Source: Tetrahymena thermophila SB210 (Eukaryota > Ciliophora > Oligohymenophorea > Hymenostomatida > Tetrahymenidae). From it: 64,000 nucleotides of DNA. This document shows positions 13,001 through 25,412 of this stretch, one piece after another. The notes under the pieces are model-generated. The model saw only the letters and a program-made list of their open reading frames with translations. It was not told the origin of the DNA and made no database searches. The stretch covers positions 372,001 through 436,000 of the forward strand of contig NW_002476570.1 of assembly GCF_000189635.1 (NCBI RefSeq), written 5' to 3'. A program made the translations under genes and the position numbers. The number at the start of each line of letters is the position of its first letter. The stretch's first letter is position 1.

Positions 13001-16000
13001 CTCTATTTTGCTCAATATTTAAAATCAATTTTGCAAAACTACTTGTATAGAAATTGAATTTCCTATCGTGTCCTGGATTTCTGTTTTATTTTTAGAAAAT
13101 TTTAAATATTAAAAATTAGATCTAAATTCAAAATAGGGTTAAAAAATAAATCTTAAATTAAAAATGTTATTCGAAGGGAAAATAATTATTAAAAGATAAA
13201 ATATAAAATCAAATTTACTTTAATAAAGAAAGAAATATTTGAAGTCTATCAGTTGGGTTTGGGTTTAATTTGCGTCTTAAATGGTTAATTTTTTCTTCCT
13301 CCTCTTCTGTATCTTTAATTAGAATTTCTACAATCTCGTTGAAGTATTATAGGTTTTATATCTCAAAATGATAGCATTAAAAGATACTATTTTCAAACAA
13401 ATTCATTCTGGGGCGTCTAGCCATGATGTTACTTATTAACTTAATCAACTAGCTCCTCAAGTCTGGATAGAAAGTGTTCTTTAAAATTAAATTCAAATTT
13501 CTTAAGAGTTTAACTTTGTTCAAGTAATACCTTTGTAAATGAATAGTGGATTAATGAATAAATTTTATTTTTATTTTTATTTAATTTACTGGGACTCCAA
13601 ATTCAATACAATATCTATGAGAGCCTCTCTGTCAAATGTATCTTTAAAGACTCCTTTCTCTTTATCTTTTTAAGACATATCATGTTTAATCCTAAAATGG
13701 AAGTAAAAAGAGCATATTTATCCAATTTTTTCTAAAATCATGTGGAAGTCATGAACAGAAGTGTCAAAAATTATTTTCATATTATTATGATCTTTAATAG
13801 TAATTATGTCATTCTCTAATGTTATGACTTCTTCCTCATATAAAACATTAGACTCCTCTTATACAGCCTCTTCTTCTGCATTATTATTTTCCTTTTTTTT
13901 ATTATTACTACTTTTAATTTCACTAGCCTTATGCCCGCTTTTAGCTTATGCTATTTATTTTATTAAAAATATTAAATTTTAAATCTTAATCCATTTTTAT
14001 TATCAAATTTTTTCTCTAATAAAATTTAAAGTGAATATTAATTTTACTAAACTTATGAATTATAATGAAACATAAAAAGATAAAGTTTTACCCTTTGTTA
14101 CTGTAGCCTATCCACCAACTTTTATGTAATCCTCTTTTGAAGATTTAACACCTTTTGTTAGGTTGAATTCTGTAAGGTTACCATAGTTTGCAATTGATGG
14201 GTTGGTTAAGAAAAATCTTTCATCATATAATTTATTTTATGACAATTTTTCTTACTATTAATACAGAGGCATAGAAGCATCAAACTCTGAATATTTTGTA
14301 TCTGCTTTAATATCTTAAATTCCCTCAATTGATTTACCTGTAATCAATTAAACATAAGCCAAATTCATGTTTTTTTGTAAGCAACGGAAATAATTCATGT
14401 AGCTCATAATCTTGATGACTGATTTTCTTGATTTTATAAAAAGTAACTTGAAATACCTTTAGTAGAACTAGTAGAAAATCTCTTCAAACTGCTTTTTGTG
14501 AATTGCTATTATTCTATCTTTTAGTACACTTATGTCTTTTTGAATTTTTTGATTAATTAGATTTTCATCGCTGTAAAGCAAGAATTTTAACCAACCATTT
14601 ATCAAAGTATCTTCATACAAAGCAAAAACTGCATTCTATTCTCTTGTATCAGAATCTTCTGCCTAAAGTATTTAAATTTTATCAATCCATGTTTTGCAAC
14701 TCCTAATTTTAATGTTATCCTTTCTTTTGTTTTCACTTTCAATCGTTTTCATCAATTCCGAGGCTTAATCTCCAAACTTTTTTTATGCAGCTAAATTGAT
14801 TTAAAAATATAAAATTTAACAAAAATACAAACAAAATTAATTTATTTAGAAATTTTAACTTCAGAAATAATATTTTTAGAATATTTAAAGAATTTATTTT
14901 ATTATTACCCATGGTCATAAAGGGAGATTTCAAGTCATAAGGAAAGAATATTAAGTATGTTTCGCTTTATTCGTTGATTACAGTTTCAAATTTTTTATCT
15001 ATAGCAAATAATAAAAGACAACCATAGTCAATATTAACATCCTCTTTAATACCAAGCTGCTTTGAAAATTCTGCCACGTTTTTTTCAATTGTTGATTTGT
15101 CACTTGCAAGCAAATAAGTCCTTCTAACTCCATATAGTTTATTAATTTCTCTTTACATTTCATCTTACTCATAGTTAAAGTTATTTTTTTAGTGCATTTA
15201 AATCTACTTTGCAGTTTTCATAGTGTTAATAAATTGAATCTTATATGGTAAATAGTCATTTATTAATCTTATCTTCTTTATTTTTCTAGTACAGTAATGT
15301 TGACTAACATAATCATTAAAATATGCTTTAATATGATTCTAGGTTATATAAGGGAAGTTTTTTAAAGCCTTAGCGAAAGTTTTTTCAATTATGATATTTC
15401 CTGATGAAACCACTGAGAGCTCAGGAAGATGTTTACGCTCATACTGCTTCGAATTCCTAAAAAATCTTTCAGATTTTAAATTTCTTATAACATCTTCTAT
15501 TTCAACTTGTGCTTCCTAGCTTTATTTTAATTAGATGCTAATGTTCTTTGAATTTTCAGAATAATCATCCAAATCGCATGCAAATGTCTAAAAATACTAT
15601 CTCTGTAATTCTTTTTATACAAACTGAATCATTTCTAATCTGTGTTAATACCATTTAACCAGTGCGTCTCTTATTTCGTAGTCTTTATCATTAACCCTTA
15701 AAACCTCTTTATACCCATCTTCTAAAACATCAGGATAAGACTTTAAGTTCTTATCAGGAGTATACTTTAATTCATGAGCTAATTTATATAAATGCTAGGA
15801 TCTTAATAATTCCTATGTACTGAATTTATGGTTGAAAAATGCCTTTTTTGCTCTAAAAATGACTTCTTTAACTTTTTCATCGTTTCCAAAATGATTATTT
15901 GCAAACTAAATGTTATCCTTGTATGTTTCACTTGAGCTTTTCAATTATTGCCTCATATTTCTACCTTCCAAGTCTTATTCAAAGAGTTAATTAATAACAT

Positions 16001-16091
16001 TTTCTGATATTTTGTTTGCTTAGAATGTAGGCTAACCTGCTTTATTAGCGTGTGTAGAAGGAGAGCCTAAATCTGACAAATTATTAACCAT
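10029..16091 (-). CDS. 1759-aa protein in ten exons, function not recognised
   Basis: Exons 16091-14909, 14790-14092, 13950-13590, 13530-13219, 13080-12170, 12067-11783, 11727-11627, 11574-11413, 11347-10486 and 10432-10029. Every junction is GT-AG and the phases (1,1,2,2,1,1,0,0,1) sum to 5280 nt with a terminal TGA, which makes the model strong. The protein is mostly alpha-helical in composition, with no signal peptide and no clear TM segment. A long N-terminal helical region (1-600) is followed by a Lys/Glu/Asn-rich linker (about 630-670), a central helical block (700-1150), an acidic patch (LPELSDDDEYFADEDSKW, about 1285-1300), a hydrophobic helical stretch (LWKILGNLLNILSF), and a Gln/acidic C-terminus (QQPPPEENVTIY). 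The layout resembles a large HEAT/armadillo-type scaffold, but I could not match a family. Normal codon use; not a decayed gene. Confidence 0.88.
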
Positions 16092-18038
16092 TTTTTATAT
16101 AAATAATAATATCTGGCTTAATACTCCTATTTAATGTCCTCCTTATTCCTATACTATATTGTTGCTCTAACTATTTAAAAAATATCTATATCTTTGCTTT
16201 TTGAATACAAGTATAATTTTTTCTTTAAAAATTGCATTGGTTTTAAAATAATGCTTAAATCCCTAATAAATATATATTCATAATCAATGCAGAAAATTTA
16301 GGTTTCAGTAATTTTTTCTTCAAAAGAAAATAATTAATAATAATCCATCATTTCATAGTTATCTTTTTTGAAATCAATTAAAAACCTTTATAATAAATAT
16401 ATATATATCAGTCATATCAAAAGGAGTTTTCGTTATTATCTTAATATTTAAAAACTAAAATGAATATTTTATTTATCAAAAATAAATGTATTCTGGTTTA
16501 TAATTTAATAGTTTACATTAAATGAAATAGTAAAATTTAAGGAAATATATTAGTAAATTTAAAAGGTAGATAAATCTGTTAAAAATATTATAAATACTAA
16601 ATGAAATATTTATCTTTTTAAGTAAATTTATTTTATCATTGATTGTTTATCAAATATTAATTGACATTATTGGTTTTTTCTATTTTTCTCAAAAAGTTCA
16701 AAAATGGCTTTAAACAAATATTTATTTTTTAATAATTATTTAAAAAAATTATTAAACTTTTATAACTGACCACCACATTAGTTTTAAATTCTACTGGATT
16801 TTATTTAAAAAATTTAAATTTTACAAAAATTTATTTACTTTTTTATAATAAATCATAGAATATTTAACAATTTTATTTTACGTTTGCCAATTATTTTATT
16901 TATTGCTAATTATGTATTTATATTTGTATTTTTTCTAGATTATTTTAAAAATGAAATCAATTGAAAAATATTTTTTTTTATAAATTTTAAATAATTTAAT
17001 TTCTTACTAAAAAAATGAGATAACAAATACTCAAATATAATAAATGAATAAAGTCATAAACATATTTAAAAATGAAAATAAAATTCATTTACTAAACTAA
17101 CTTAGATTTGAATTTCAAAAACTATTAGTTATATTTTATTTTTGAAATTGAAAACAAATATTTATTTTTCAATCTTTAAATGATTTAAATAAACTCATTT
17201 TATAGAATTTTATAAAATATAAAAAAATAAAAGTTTAAATACAAAACAAATATTGAAATATTACTAATTAATTTTAACTAGTACGAAAATTAATAATTTT
17301 AAATTGGAAATTTTGTCAATTTTTTATCTCGTGTATCATAAGGATAAACTAATTGATTAATTAAATTTATTGTTTCAGCGATAGACAAATATATATATTG
17401 TTAATATTACTAATGAATTATTATTTTTTAAGTAATAATATTTGCTTTTCCCACATTAAAATATTTAATTATTAAACACCTTGCTAAAGTATAAAGTAAT
17501 AAAATTAATTGCATGAATGAATAAATAAATTATTATAAATTAATCAATGTAATTGTGTTATTATAGTTTTAGATTTAAGTAAATTTATTACTTAGTAAAT
17601 AATCTAAAATTAAATACCAAATTTGTTTAGATAGTTACAAAATTAAATAAGAATAAATTAACATAGATTAATTTATTAGTCATACATTTTTAGAGTTAGA
17701 AATAATTATATTACAGATTAAGATTAAATGTTGAATTTCTATCTATATCACAAAAAAAACTTAACTTGTTAAAATTAAATTGCTTATGATATAAATGGTA
17801 TCATAGCAATCAATATATAAGACTATTAATTAAGATCAAGTGTGTATTAGAAATATCTTCAAAATAGATAGAATATTGACTTATCAGCAAAAAAATATTA
17901 AACAATTCTTAAAATTAAAAAAAAGACAATAGTTTTCCTAAAAGAAGTCAATAGCAAATCAAAAAGTATATCAAAAACTAAGAGTTAATAACAACTTAAC
18001 TAAAAAAATTAATCATAAAAATTAGCAATTTATTTTTT
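16092..18038. other. Intergenic spacer, AT-rich
   Basis: About 1.9 kb lying between two divergently transcribed genes, so it must hold both promoters. Poly(A)/poly(T) tracts throughout. I see no open frame with coding character, no RNA gene and no clear motif. Confidence 0.6.
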
Positions 18039-20891
18039 ATGTCAAGTAACAACGAGCATTACAAAGAATAGTATGCAAATGGTTCTTTTAAATTGGACGA
18101 CTGCATTCTCTAAGATACTGAAGAATTAAATGCTAAAGTTATTAGCACCATTTAAGATGAGAGAGAGAACAAAAGCACTGTTATCCACTCAAATATAGTG
18201 AATCCTTAAAGTGAAGAAGAAAAAGCCTAATGTGAATAAGAAGATGAACCATAATAAGAGAAAAAGGGATCTAAATTGGTATTTTTTATTATTTGTTTAA
18301 GTAATATTCTTCTGAATATCGATCATGGAGTTGTCCCTGCAGCTACTTAGTAAATCAAAGAGGATTTAAATATTGGTGACTCAGAATTGGGTTTTCTTGG
18401 TTCACTAGTTTATTTTGGTATAGTTAGTGCTGGGTTTATTGCTGGTAAAGCTTATATGAAGTTTCCATCTAAATATGTAATGATTGCCACAATTATGTGC
18501 ATGGTCGGATTGCTATTTTTGTTCACATTTATTGAAGAAATAAATGCTCTTTATTTTGTGAGATTCGTCACAGGGGCTACTTAGGTATTAATAATTGCTT
18601 TATTAAATAATACATTATTAACCACATAAAATAGCATTAGGATATGAATAATAAATATAATAGCTAGGATTAGCTATTTTTAACGTTAAAAATAAAAAAA
18701 ATACATACAAAAACATTGAAACATTTAACATTTTGCAAATATTAATAATTTTATTTGTTAATAATATTAGGTATTCTTGCTGGTCTACTTCCCTGTTTGG
18801 GTTGATGTAATTAAGTTATATTCATATAATTAATATATAGATAATAATTCAATATTAGATAATTTATTTTCAACTTATATCTTATTTTTTATTTAATATT
18901 TTATTAGCTTTATGGTAGAGATAAAAAGACTATATGGCTTACATTACTTTAAGTTGGCGTCCCTCTTGGTGTTTTCGCTGGTTATGCCATTACTGCAGCT
19001 CTTCCTAAGTCAATGGGAGTAAATATTTAATAGAACATATTATATCTTTTCTTTGTAAACAATTGTTTATTTACATCAATTTCTAAAAAATAAAAAGTGG
19101 AGATGGGCAATTTACATCCAATGTATTTCAATGGCACCAACTTTGCTTGTGTTTATATTTTGTAAATCCTAGGATATTGAAGTTAATATGTCTAAATACG
19201 ATAAAGATCCATAGATCGACGAAACTTCATCAGAAGATGATGCTTTGCAAAGTGAAAATAAGCTTTACATCCGTTCTCCTTCTCTCTATGAAATCTTGGT
19301 TGAAAATGGAAGTGAAGTAAGAAGAAAGAAAGAAAAAAAATCAAAAGATAAAAAAGATAAGAAGAAAAAGAAAGGATTTTTCTAACTTATGTGCATACTA
19401 TGGAGATCAAAGGTACAGCTCAAAATTTTGAAATAAAATTTTAATTAAAAATAAATAATAAAAAAAAATTTGATATTCTTAAAAATCACCAATCTTAGTT
19501 AACTTGATGTAGGTTTGATTTTAATTGGGTTAACATTTCCAAAAATCAAATAGATAAATATTATCCACTTGTTCAGATTAATAATATTATTAGATATAAT
19601 TTGATACTTTTTTGTTTTTCATTTAGAGACCAAATTTTATTTTTAATCAATTACTTTTATTATAAGACAGACAAACTAATTTATTAAATAGCAAAATTAA
19701 CTTAGTATAAATTAAAATCAAAGCTAATTTAAAAATAATATATAATTATATATATATAGATATACGTTGCCGCACTATTAACTATTGCCTTACTTTACTT
19801 TGTTGTTACTGGTATATAATTTTGGATGTCTGATTATTTCAGAGAAGTCCTCAAAGCTGATGAAAAATTAGTATTTGGTACATATTCCTTCGTTTCTTTG
19901 ACCGGACCTACACTAGGAGTTATTTTTGGTAAACAATTAAATAATACAAAATAAATTCCTCCATTAAAAAATTTAATATTTGTCTTCAAAAAAAATATTA
20001 ATAAAAATCAAGTGTAAACACTTATTTCAATTACAATACATTTACTCACAATTATTAAAATTAAGATAAATTCCCCACATATAAGAAAAAAAAAAATAAA
20101 AATTATATGTAAGCAAACAACAATAAAAGAAATTTGTTTTCTTTTAATTATTTAAAATAAGAAATCACATTTTTATTAACATCAATGATTGATTTTTAAT
20201 TGATATATTTATGAAATCACTGCTTGAATATCCTAATCATCAATTTGTTTAATTTATCAAGATATTATTTACTTATTGAAGACATAAAATATCATAGCAA
20301 AAGAAGATTTTACATAAATTTAACAAATATTTTAAAAAATAGGTGGCATCATAACTCAGAAAATAGGAGGATATGATCATTAAAACGCTAAAATAATGTG
20401 CATAGTGTTTGCAGTTATATCTGCCAGTGTAGCTTGTCCTATGCCTTTTATAGATGCCTTTTATGCGTCTGCCTCACTTGTTTGGCTCTTATTATTCTTT
20501 GGAGGAGCAATGGTACCAGCTTTAACAGGTATTTTGAATAAATTTATATAGCTTTTATTTATTAAATAAATACTTTAATATTACCAAAGGTATGATGCTT
20601 AGTGCTATTCAAACAGAGTTAAGAGCATTTGCAAACAGTAATTCATAAACAATATAAAATTTGCTAGGATTCTTACCTGCTCCTAGTTTGTATGGTATTA
20701 TGAATGATAGAGTAGGGAAAAGAGCTGGTATGTTTATGCTTATGTACTCAACTTTAATTGGAGTTGTGCTTTCCATCTGCGTATATATCTTTTCAGTGCA
20801 AGAAAAGAGAAAACAAAAAGCTTTAGTTAGTGTAATTAGTGAAGATGCTATTTAAAATAATGAAAATACAGGAAATGAATAGCTTATTTGA
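18039..20891 (+). CDS. Major facilitator superfamily transporter, spinster-like (554 aa)
   Basis: Seven exons: 18039-18584, 18771-18806, 18908-19018, 19098-19412, 19760-19928, 20343-20528 and 20590-20891; 1665 nt, TGA stop, phases consistent. A 75-residue acidic, Gln-rich cytosolic N-terminus precedes TM1 (about 79-93). The loop and helix after it (IDHGVVPAATQQIKEDL, then ELGFLGSLVYFGIVSAG) match the N-terminal half of spinster/OATP-type MFS carriers, as does the C-terminal NLLGFLPAPSLYGIMND. A long cytosolic loop between TM6 and TM7 (about 253-330) ends in a polylysine cluster (KKEKKSKDKKDKKKKKG). Exon 2 is only 36 nt. The substrate cannot be told from sequence; spinster relatives move sphingolipids or lysophospholipids in other eukaryotes. 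The neighbours give no pathway hint. Confidence 0.9.
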
Positions 20892-21700
20892 TTACTAAAA
20901 TTACTGAAAATAAATTATTTTTCCACATATTTATTTATTTATGACTAATAATTCAAAATGAGTGTTTTAATCAGCTCATTTAAAGATTAAAAAAATAAAA
21001 AATGTTTTATCAATAAAGAATTGTTAATAAATGAAATGAGTTATTTTGTAATTATATATTTTTTTATCATCAATTTCGCATAACAAAGAATGAATTTGAT
21101 ATATTTTAACAAAAGCATTAACAAACAAATCATTTTATTGAATTAAAAATATAATTTGTACAAATATATAATTCATGCAAATTTATTATAATCTTCAACT
21201 CAATTATAATAAAACATTGCTAATAATTATTTATATCAATTAGTTTTTATATTTATTGGCATTTTTCCTCTTTAAAATTTGATAATTTTTAACTAAATTG
21301 TAATCATTTTCACAAATTAAGCATAAATTTATATATAAATTGCTACTTTATTTTTAAATAAATTTCTTTCAAAACATTACATTATCTTATTGATTATTAA
21401 AGTACTTTAAATATGTTTGTAGAATTATTAACTTTATTGATGTACAATTTGATAAAAAAATTAAAAACAAAATCTATCTTTTAATAAAGCATCTCTAAAG
21501 TATTTTTATGATTAACTTTTAAATAATAAATTACAAAAAAATTTTTAAAAAAAGTTGTACAATAATTTTTAATTCAAATTTAGATAGAATATTTTTTAAA
21601 GAGCGAATTTATTTTAACAAAATTAAATAAAAATAAATGAAAATTTTATTTATTTAAATTTTTAATTTTGTATTTGAATTATTATTTAATAAACTAAACT
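20892..21700. other. Intergenic spacer
   Basis: AT-rich spacer between two convergent genes, so it holds only 3' regions. No coding frame, RNA gene or repeat of note seen. Confidence 0.6.
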
Positions 21701-22609
21701 TCAAGCTGTATTTGTGATCATCTGATCATTTATTTTTGTACTGAAAAATTCACAGCTTTGATTGATTGTCTCACATAATTTTGTTATTGGTTCAGATTTT
21801 TTAAATTTCTCATCAACTAAGATTTTATTCAGAATTTCAAGAATTTCTTTTACTTTTAGTTTAGCATAATTAGCATGGTTTTTGATATTGTTCTTCATTT
21901 CATGTAAATTGTGAGAATGCATTTTAAGATTCTTTTGGATTTCTCTAAATTGGTTTTCAACTTCGCCTGATTTACCTGCTAATTCATAAGCAAAGCTTTC
22001 GAATCCCTATTTTTGTTAAAATGGAACCACATGGTTTTAAATGTTATGGGCTCTGTTGCATGATTCTACAGCAACTTAAACAAGGTCATTCAAATTAGCA
22101 ATTTAATCTTCACAAAAATTTTTTTCATTAAGCAAATTAAAGTCCATAGAATTATAAAGTTTATTATCTATATTTTCACTGTATTAAAACTAGTCGCATT
22201 TAACATCTGTGAACTAGATAAAAAGCTTATTCAAATAAGAGTCAACATTATCAACAATTTCTTCTTATAATTAGAAATAATTTATGATGGTCTCTTTTAC
22301 TTAATCAGGGAAGGCTTAATATGTATTTTCCTCATCAAACTTAATGATTTTTTAAGAAACTTTTATGTGCCTCTTAATTCTTCTCAGAAGAACCTTCCAC
22401 CCTTCAAACCATGATAAATATCTAAAATTGAGATTTTGTCTTATCATATCGTGACAAAGACCTTCAATTCGTGAAGCTTCATCTGAAATAATCATAATTT
22501 CAGGTATTTAGTCATCGAAAATTTAATAAATGATGTTTTTTAAGTGATGAGCATTATTACCACATCTTATTATTTATTGTTTAATCTTTTATTCTGTCTC
22601 TGCGTTCAT
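21701..22609 (-). CDS. 302-aa helical/coiled-coil protein, function unknown
   Basis: Single-exon gene (909 nt, ATG to TGA, with many TAA/TAG-coded Gln). The composition is helical throughout: Asn/Glu/Lys/Ile-rich with heptad-like spacing, no signal peptide and no TM segment. A His/Asn-rich central stretch (ESCNRAHNIQNHVVPF, about 195-210) and a strongly helical C-terminus (NYAKLKVKEILEILNKIL, about 255-272) are visible. I do not recognise the family. It is convergent with the MFS gene and in the same direction as the hydrolase gene upstream, but the 0.9-kb spacing argues against a shared transcript. Confidence 0.82.
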
Positions 22610-23542
22610 GATATTAAAAATAATAACAAATTCAGTGATTTTATATATTCTATGAAATTTGAAATTATTCAATAAAACCAAACAATAATAATTGGTAATT
22701 TAAACATAAATTTTTACTTGTTTTTTTTGAGGTTATTTATTAATATTTATATTTTTATGATCAGGTTGAATATAAAATATCTATCTAATTCTGAATAGGT
22801 CTATTTTAAAGATATATTTGTAGCCTTTATATGTATAAAGAGATAGACAATATATGTTTTTTTGTAGAATTTCTATATATAATATTAAATTAATATTCTT
22901 TGTGTTAAATAAATAAAAAAATTTTTAAATAAATATTCCTATTCAAAGTTTTCAATTAGTTAAATAATATAATAAAACCATATTTAATGGCTAAGAATAT
23001 TTAAAATATAGAAAAATAACAAAGGATTTATATAATATCTATGATACAAGTAGATATGACTTAATACTATATTTTTAAGCTTAAAATTCTAAACTGAAAT
23101 TATTTTATTATAAATTAGATATTCAAAAGTTTTTCAAAAAATAAAAAATTATTCGAATGAGATAAATAATTAAAACTTAATAAATTTTTTTAATAAATAT
23201 TAAAAATTTTTATGAAATTATTTATTTTTTAAATAAACAATTCTTCCTTATAAAAAACTAATTGCTTTTACAAAAAGTTTTAAAAGTTTTATGATGTGAA
23301 AATAATAAAACTTGTTAATTATTAAAAATAAAGTTAAAATTAATTGAAAAGATGAAATAATTTAAAACATTAAGATGATTAGATTAATTGAAAAGTAACA
23401 TATAAAAGAGAAATATAAACATTTTCTTAAACCAGATTAATTTTTAATTGATTTTATTTGAAAAATTGTTAAAATTTTTTGTTTGTTTGTTTGATGATTA
23501 AATTATTTATTTGTTTGTTTGCTGCTTGAAAAGCTTAAGGTC
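22610..23542. other. Intergenic spacer with GTTT repeats
   Basis: AT-rich. Two short runs of GTTT units (about 23480-23493 and 23510-23522) lie just beyond the stop codon of the hydrolase gene. No coding frame seen. Confidence 0.6.
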
Positions 23543-24622
23543 TCAATTGACACGAGTTAAGAATTCAGATACTTTTTCTACAAATTCAACTGGTTTATCT
23601 GCATGAAGCCAGTGACCAGCTCCTTTTATAAAGTAAACATCTCTATCGTAATCTATATTAGGAAAAACATTTCCAAATTCTGTAATCTTTGATTAATTTA
23701 TATAGTGGCTTCTTGCACCACAGATAACAAATGAAGGTTTTAAAAAGTTTGCATCTTTAATTTCTGTTCCTAAATTTTGCTTATAATAATCACGAATGGC
23801 TTTCAGATTAACTCTCCATTTGTATTATCCAGGATTTTCTTCATCTGGAATAACATTCATCATCATAAAACCCTTATTATTTAATGAAAACAAAAAAAAT
23901 TATAATATTAATATGATTTGCAGCTATGTTATTTTTATTGGTTAAATTATATTTTATAAAAATATCTATTAATTTATTTTAAAGGAATAGTCTTAAGAAA
24001 ATCTTACAGCAACTTAAGGATTAGGAATAATAGCTCTTACTTCTTTATCTATTTTAGTTCTCTCTTTACCATGAAAATCAATGTCTAAAAGCTTATGAAT
24101 CATAACCCACATTTCCATTAAGTCAGCTGTACGAGCTTATACAAGATTACCTGGAGCTATATCGCATATAATTGCTGCTTTTACGTAGGGGTCTAGCGAG
24201 CTTCCATAATATTACATAGCGCTCATGATAGCTCTTCCACCCATTGAGTGTCCCATCAAAATTGCATTTCTAATATTATTTTATTCTAAGAAATTGACTA
24301 AATCGGCGCCCATATCTTGTAAAGACATAGAGTCTGTATGTTCGCTAAGACCATGATTTCTTAAGTCCAACAAATAAGTGTTGGCTTAGTTGCTAATTAA
24401 AGGATTTAAAGTCACGCTTCTGAAGTTAGTATGAGATCCAAATAGTCCATGCAAAACTACTAAATTATTGTGAACATCAGGCTTAGGTGACTTCTAATAT
24501 AAACTAAAAAGCTTTGCAGGTTTTTTTTCAAACAAAGTTTTAGTGACAAGATGTGTACTTGAGTTTTTATATAAGATTTTGTTTGAAAGAGATAAGAGAA
24601 CTTAGGCTTTTTAAGAAATCAT
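23543..24622 (-). CDS. Alpha/beta hydrolase, ABHD11-like (314 aa)
   Basis: Serine hydrolase of the alpha/beta fold. Exons 24622-24008 and 23872-23543 flank a 135-nt intron, phase 0; 945 nt. The N-terminal 40 residues are rich in Lys, Ser and Leu with no acidic residue before about 32, compatible with a mitochondrial presequence. Then come strand and oxyanion loop VVLHGLFGS (about 55-63), DLRNHG (86-91), and nucleophile elbow GHSMGG with Ser126. The C-terminal GAGHWLHADKP carries the catalytic His. The RNHGLSEH, GHSMGGR and GHW(I/L)HAD blocks and the overall length match ABHD11, which in animals protects lipoylated dehydrogenase complexes in mitochondria; that role here is inference. The intron itself is open in one frame, but splicing gives the better match in the cap region (PQVA/GFMMMNVIP...YKWRVNL). 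Confidence 0.92.
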
Positions 24623-24905
24623 ATTGAATAATTGTGAAGTAAGTAATTGATAATTGAAAACAATTTCTATTTAATTTTTAACTTTTTTTTGTTAATTTTT
24701 TAATATGCCAAATAATAGAAGTACTTAACTTTTCTGTAATGAGATAATATCTAGAATAATGCGATATTTAATTGAGTAAATTAGAGTATCTTTGCTATAA
24801 TTTTTTTATTAGCAAACATTAATTTTAATTAGTAAAATTTAAGGTGCCTGTCAGTACAGCAATTAAAAATCAATAGATATTTTATATAATAAGTAGAATA
24901 GTAGA

Positions 24906-25412
24906 ATGAATGAAGTTGATTTATAATCTATAGATGATTACAACAACTAATGTGATGAGATATCACAAAAAGTGGATAAACTGATAAAGTATTTAAATGA
25001 GTGCAACTCAATAGAGGCTGAGTCATAATAAAATATGATAGAAGTATTAAATTGTATTAAGATTGGATTAGATAGCTATGATTTGTATTCCTTTGCAGAT
25101 TTTATGGAAGAAGAATAAATTATGGAGCTATTAAATTCCATCAACAACATCTATTTGAAATACAAGGATGTCATAAATGTTGACCTTTAGGAAAAGTTTA
25201 GAGAATATAATAGTACTTTAGAGAATCGCCTCCTTTATCTTGATTAGCTCTAGAAAAATAAAAATGCTCATTATTACATTTTAGACAATAATTAAAATAA
25301 TAATAAAATCGTTTTAGAAAACAATCCATAGCAAGAAGAAGCAGAAATAGCATACAGGCCTGTAAAATTGCAAAAATTACAAGTTTATTAAAATAATACT
25401 GTCTAATATTGA
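24906..25412 (+). CDS. 168-aa small helical protein, function unknown
   Basis: Intronless ATG-to-TGA frame with Gln-coding TAA/TAG codons. An acidic, Asn/Gln-rich helical protein without TM or signal peptide. A Leu/Ile-patterned segment (VDKLIKYLNECNSIEAES, about 27-44) and another (about 85-135) could form coiled coils, followed by an Asn-rich linker and a basic C-terminal segment (RPVKLQKLQVY). The pattern is vaguely like small subunits of vesicle-tethering or BLOC-type complexes, but that is not strong enough for an assignment. It is divergent from the hydrolase gene, with 283 bp between the two start codons that must serve as a shared promoter region. Confidence 0.7.
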
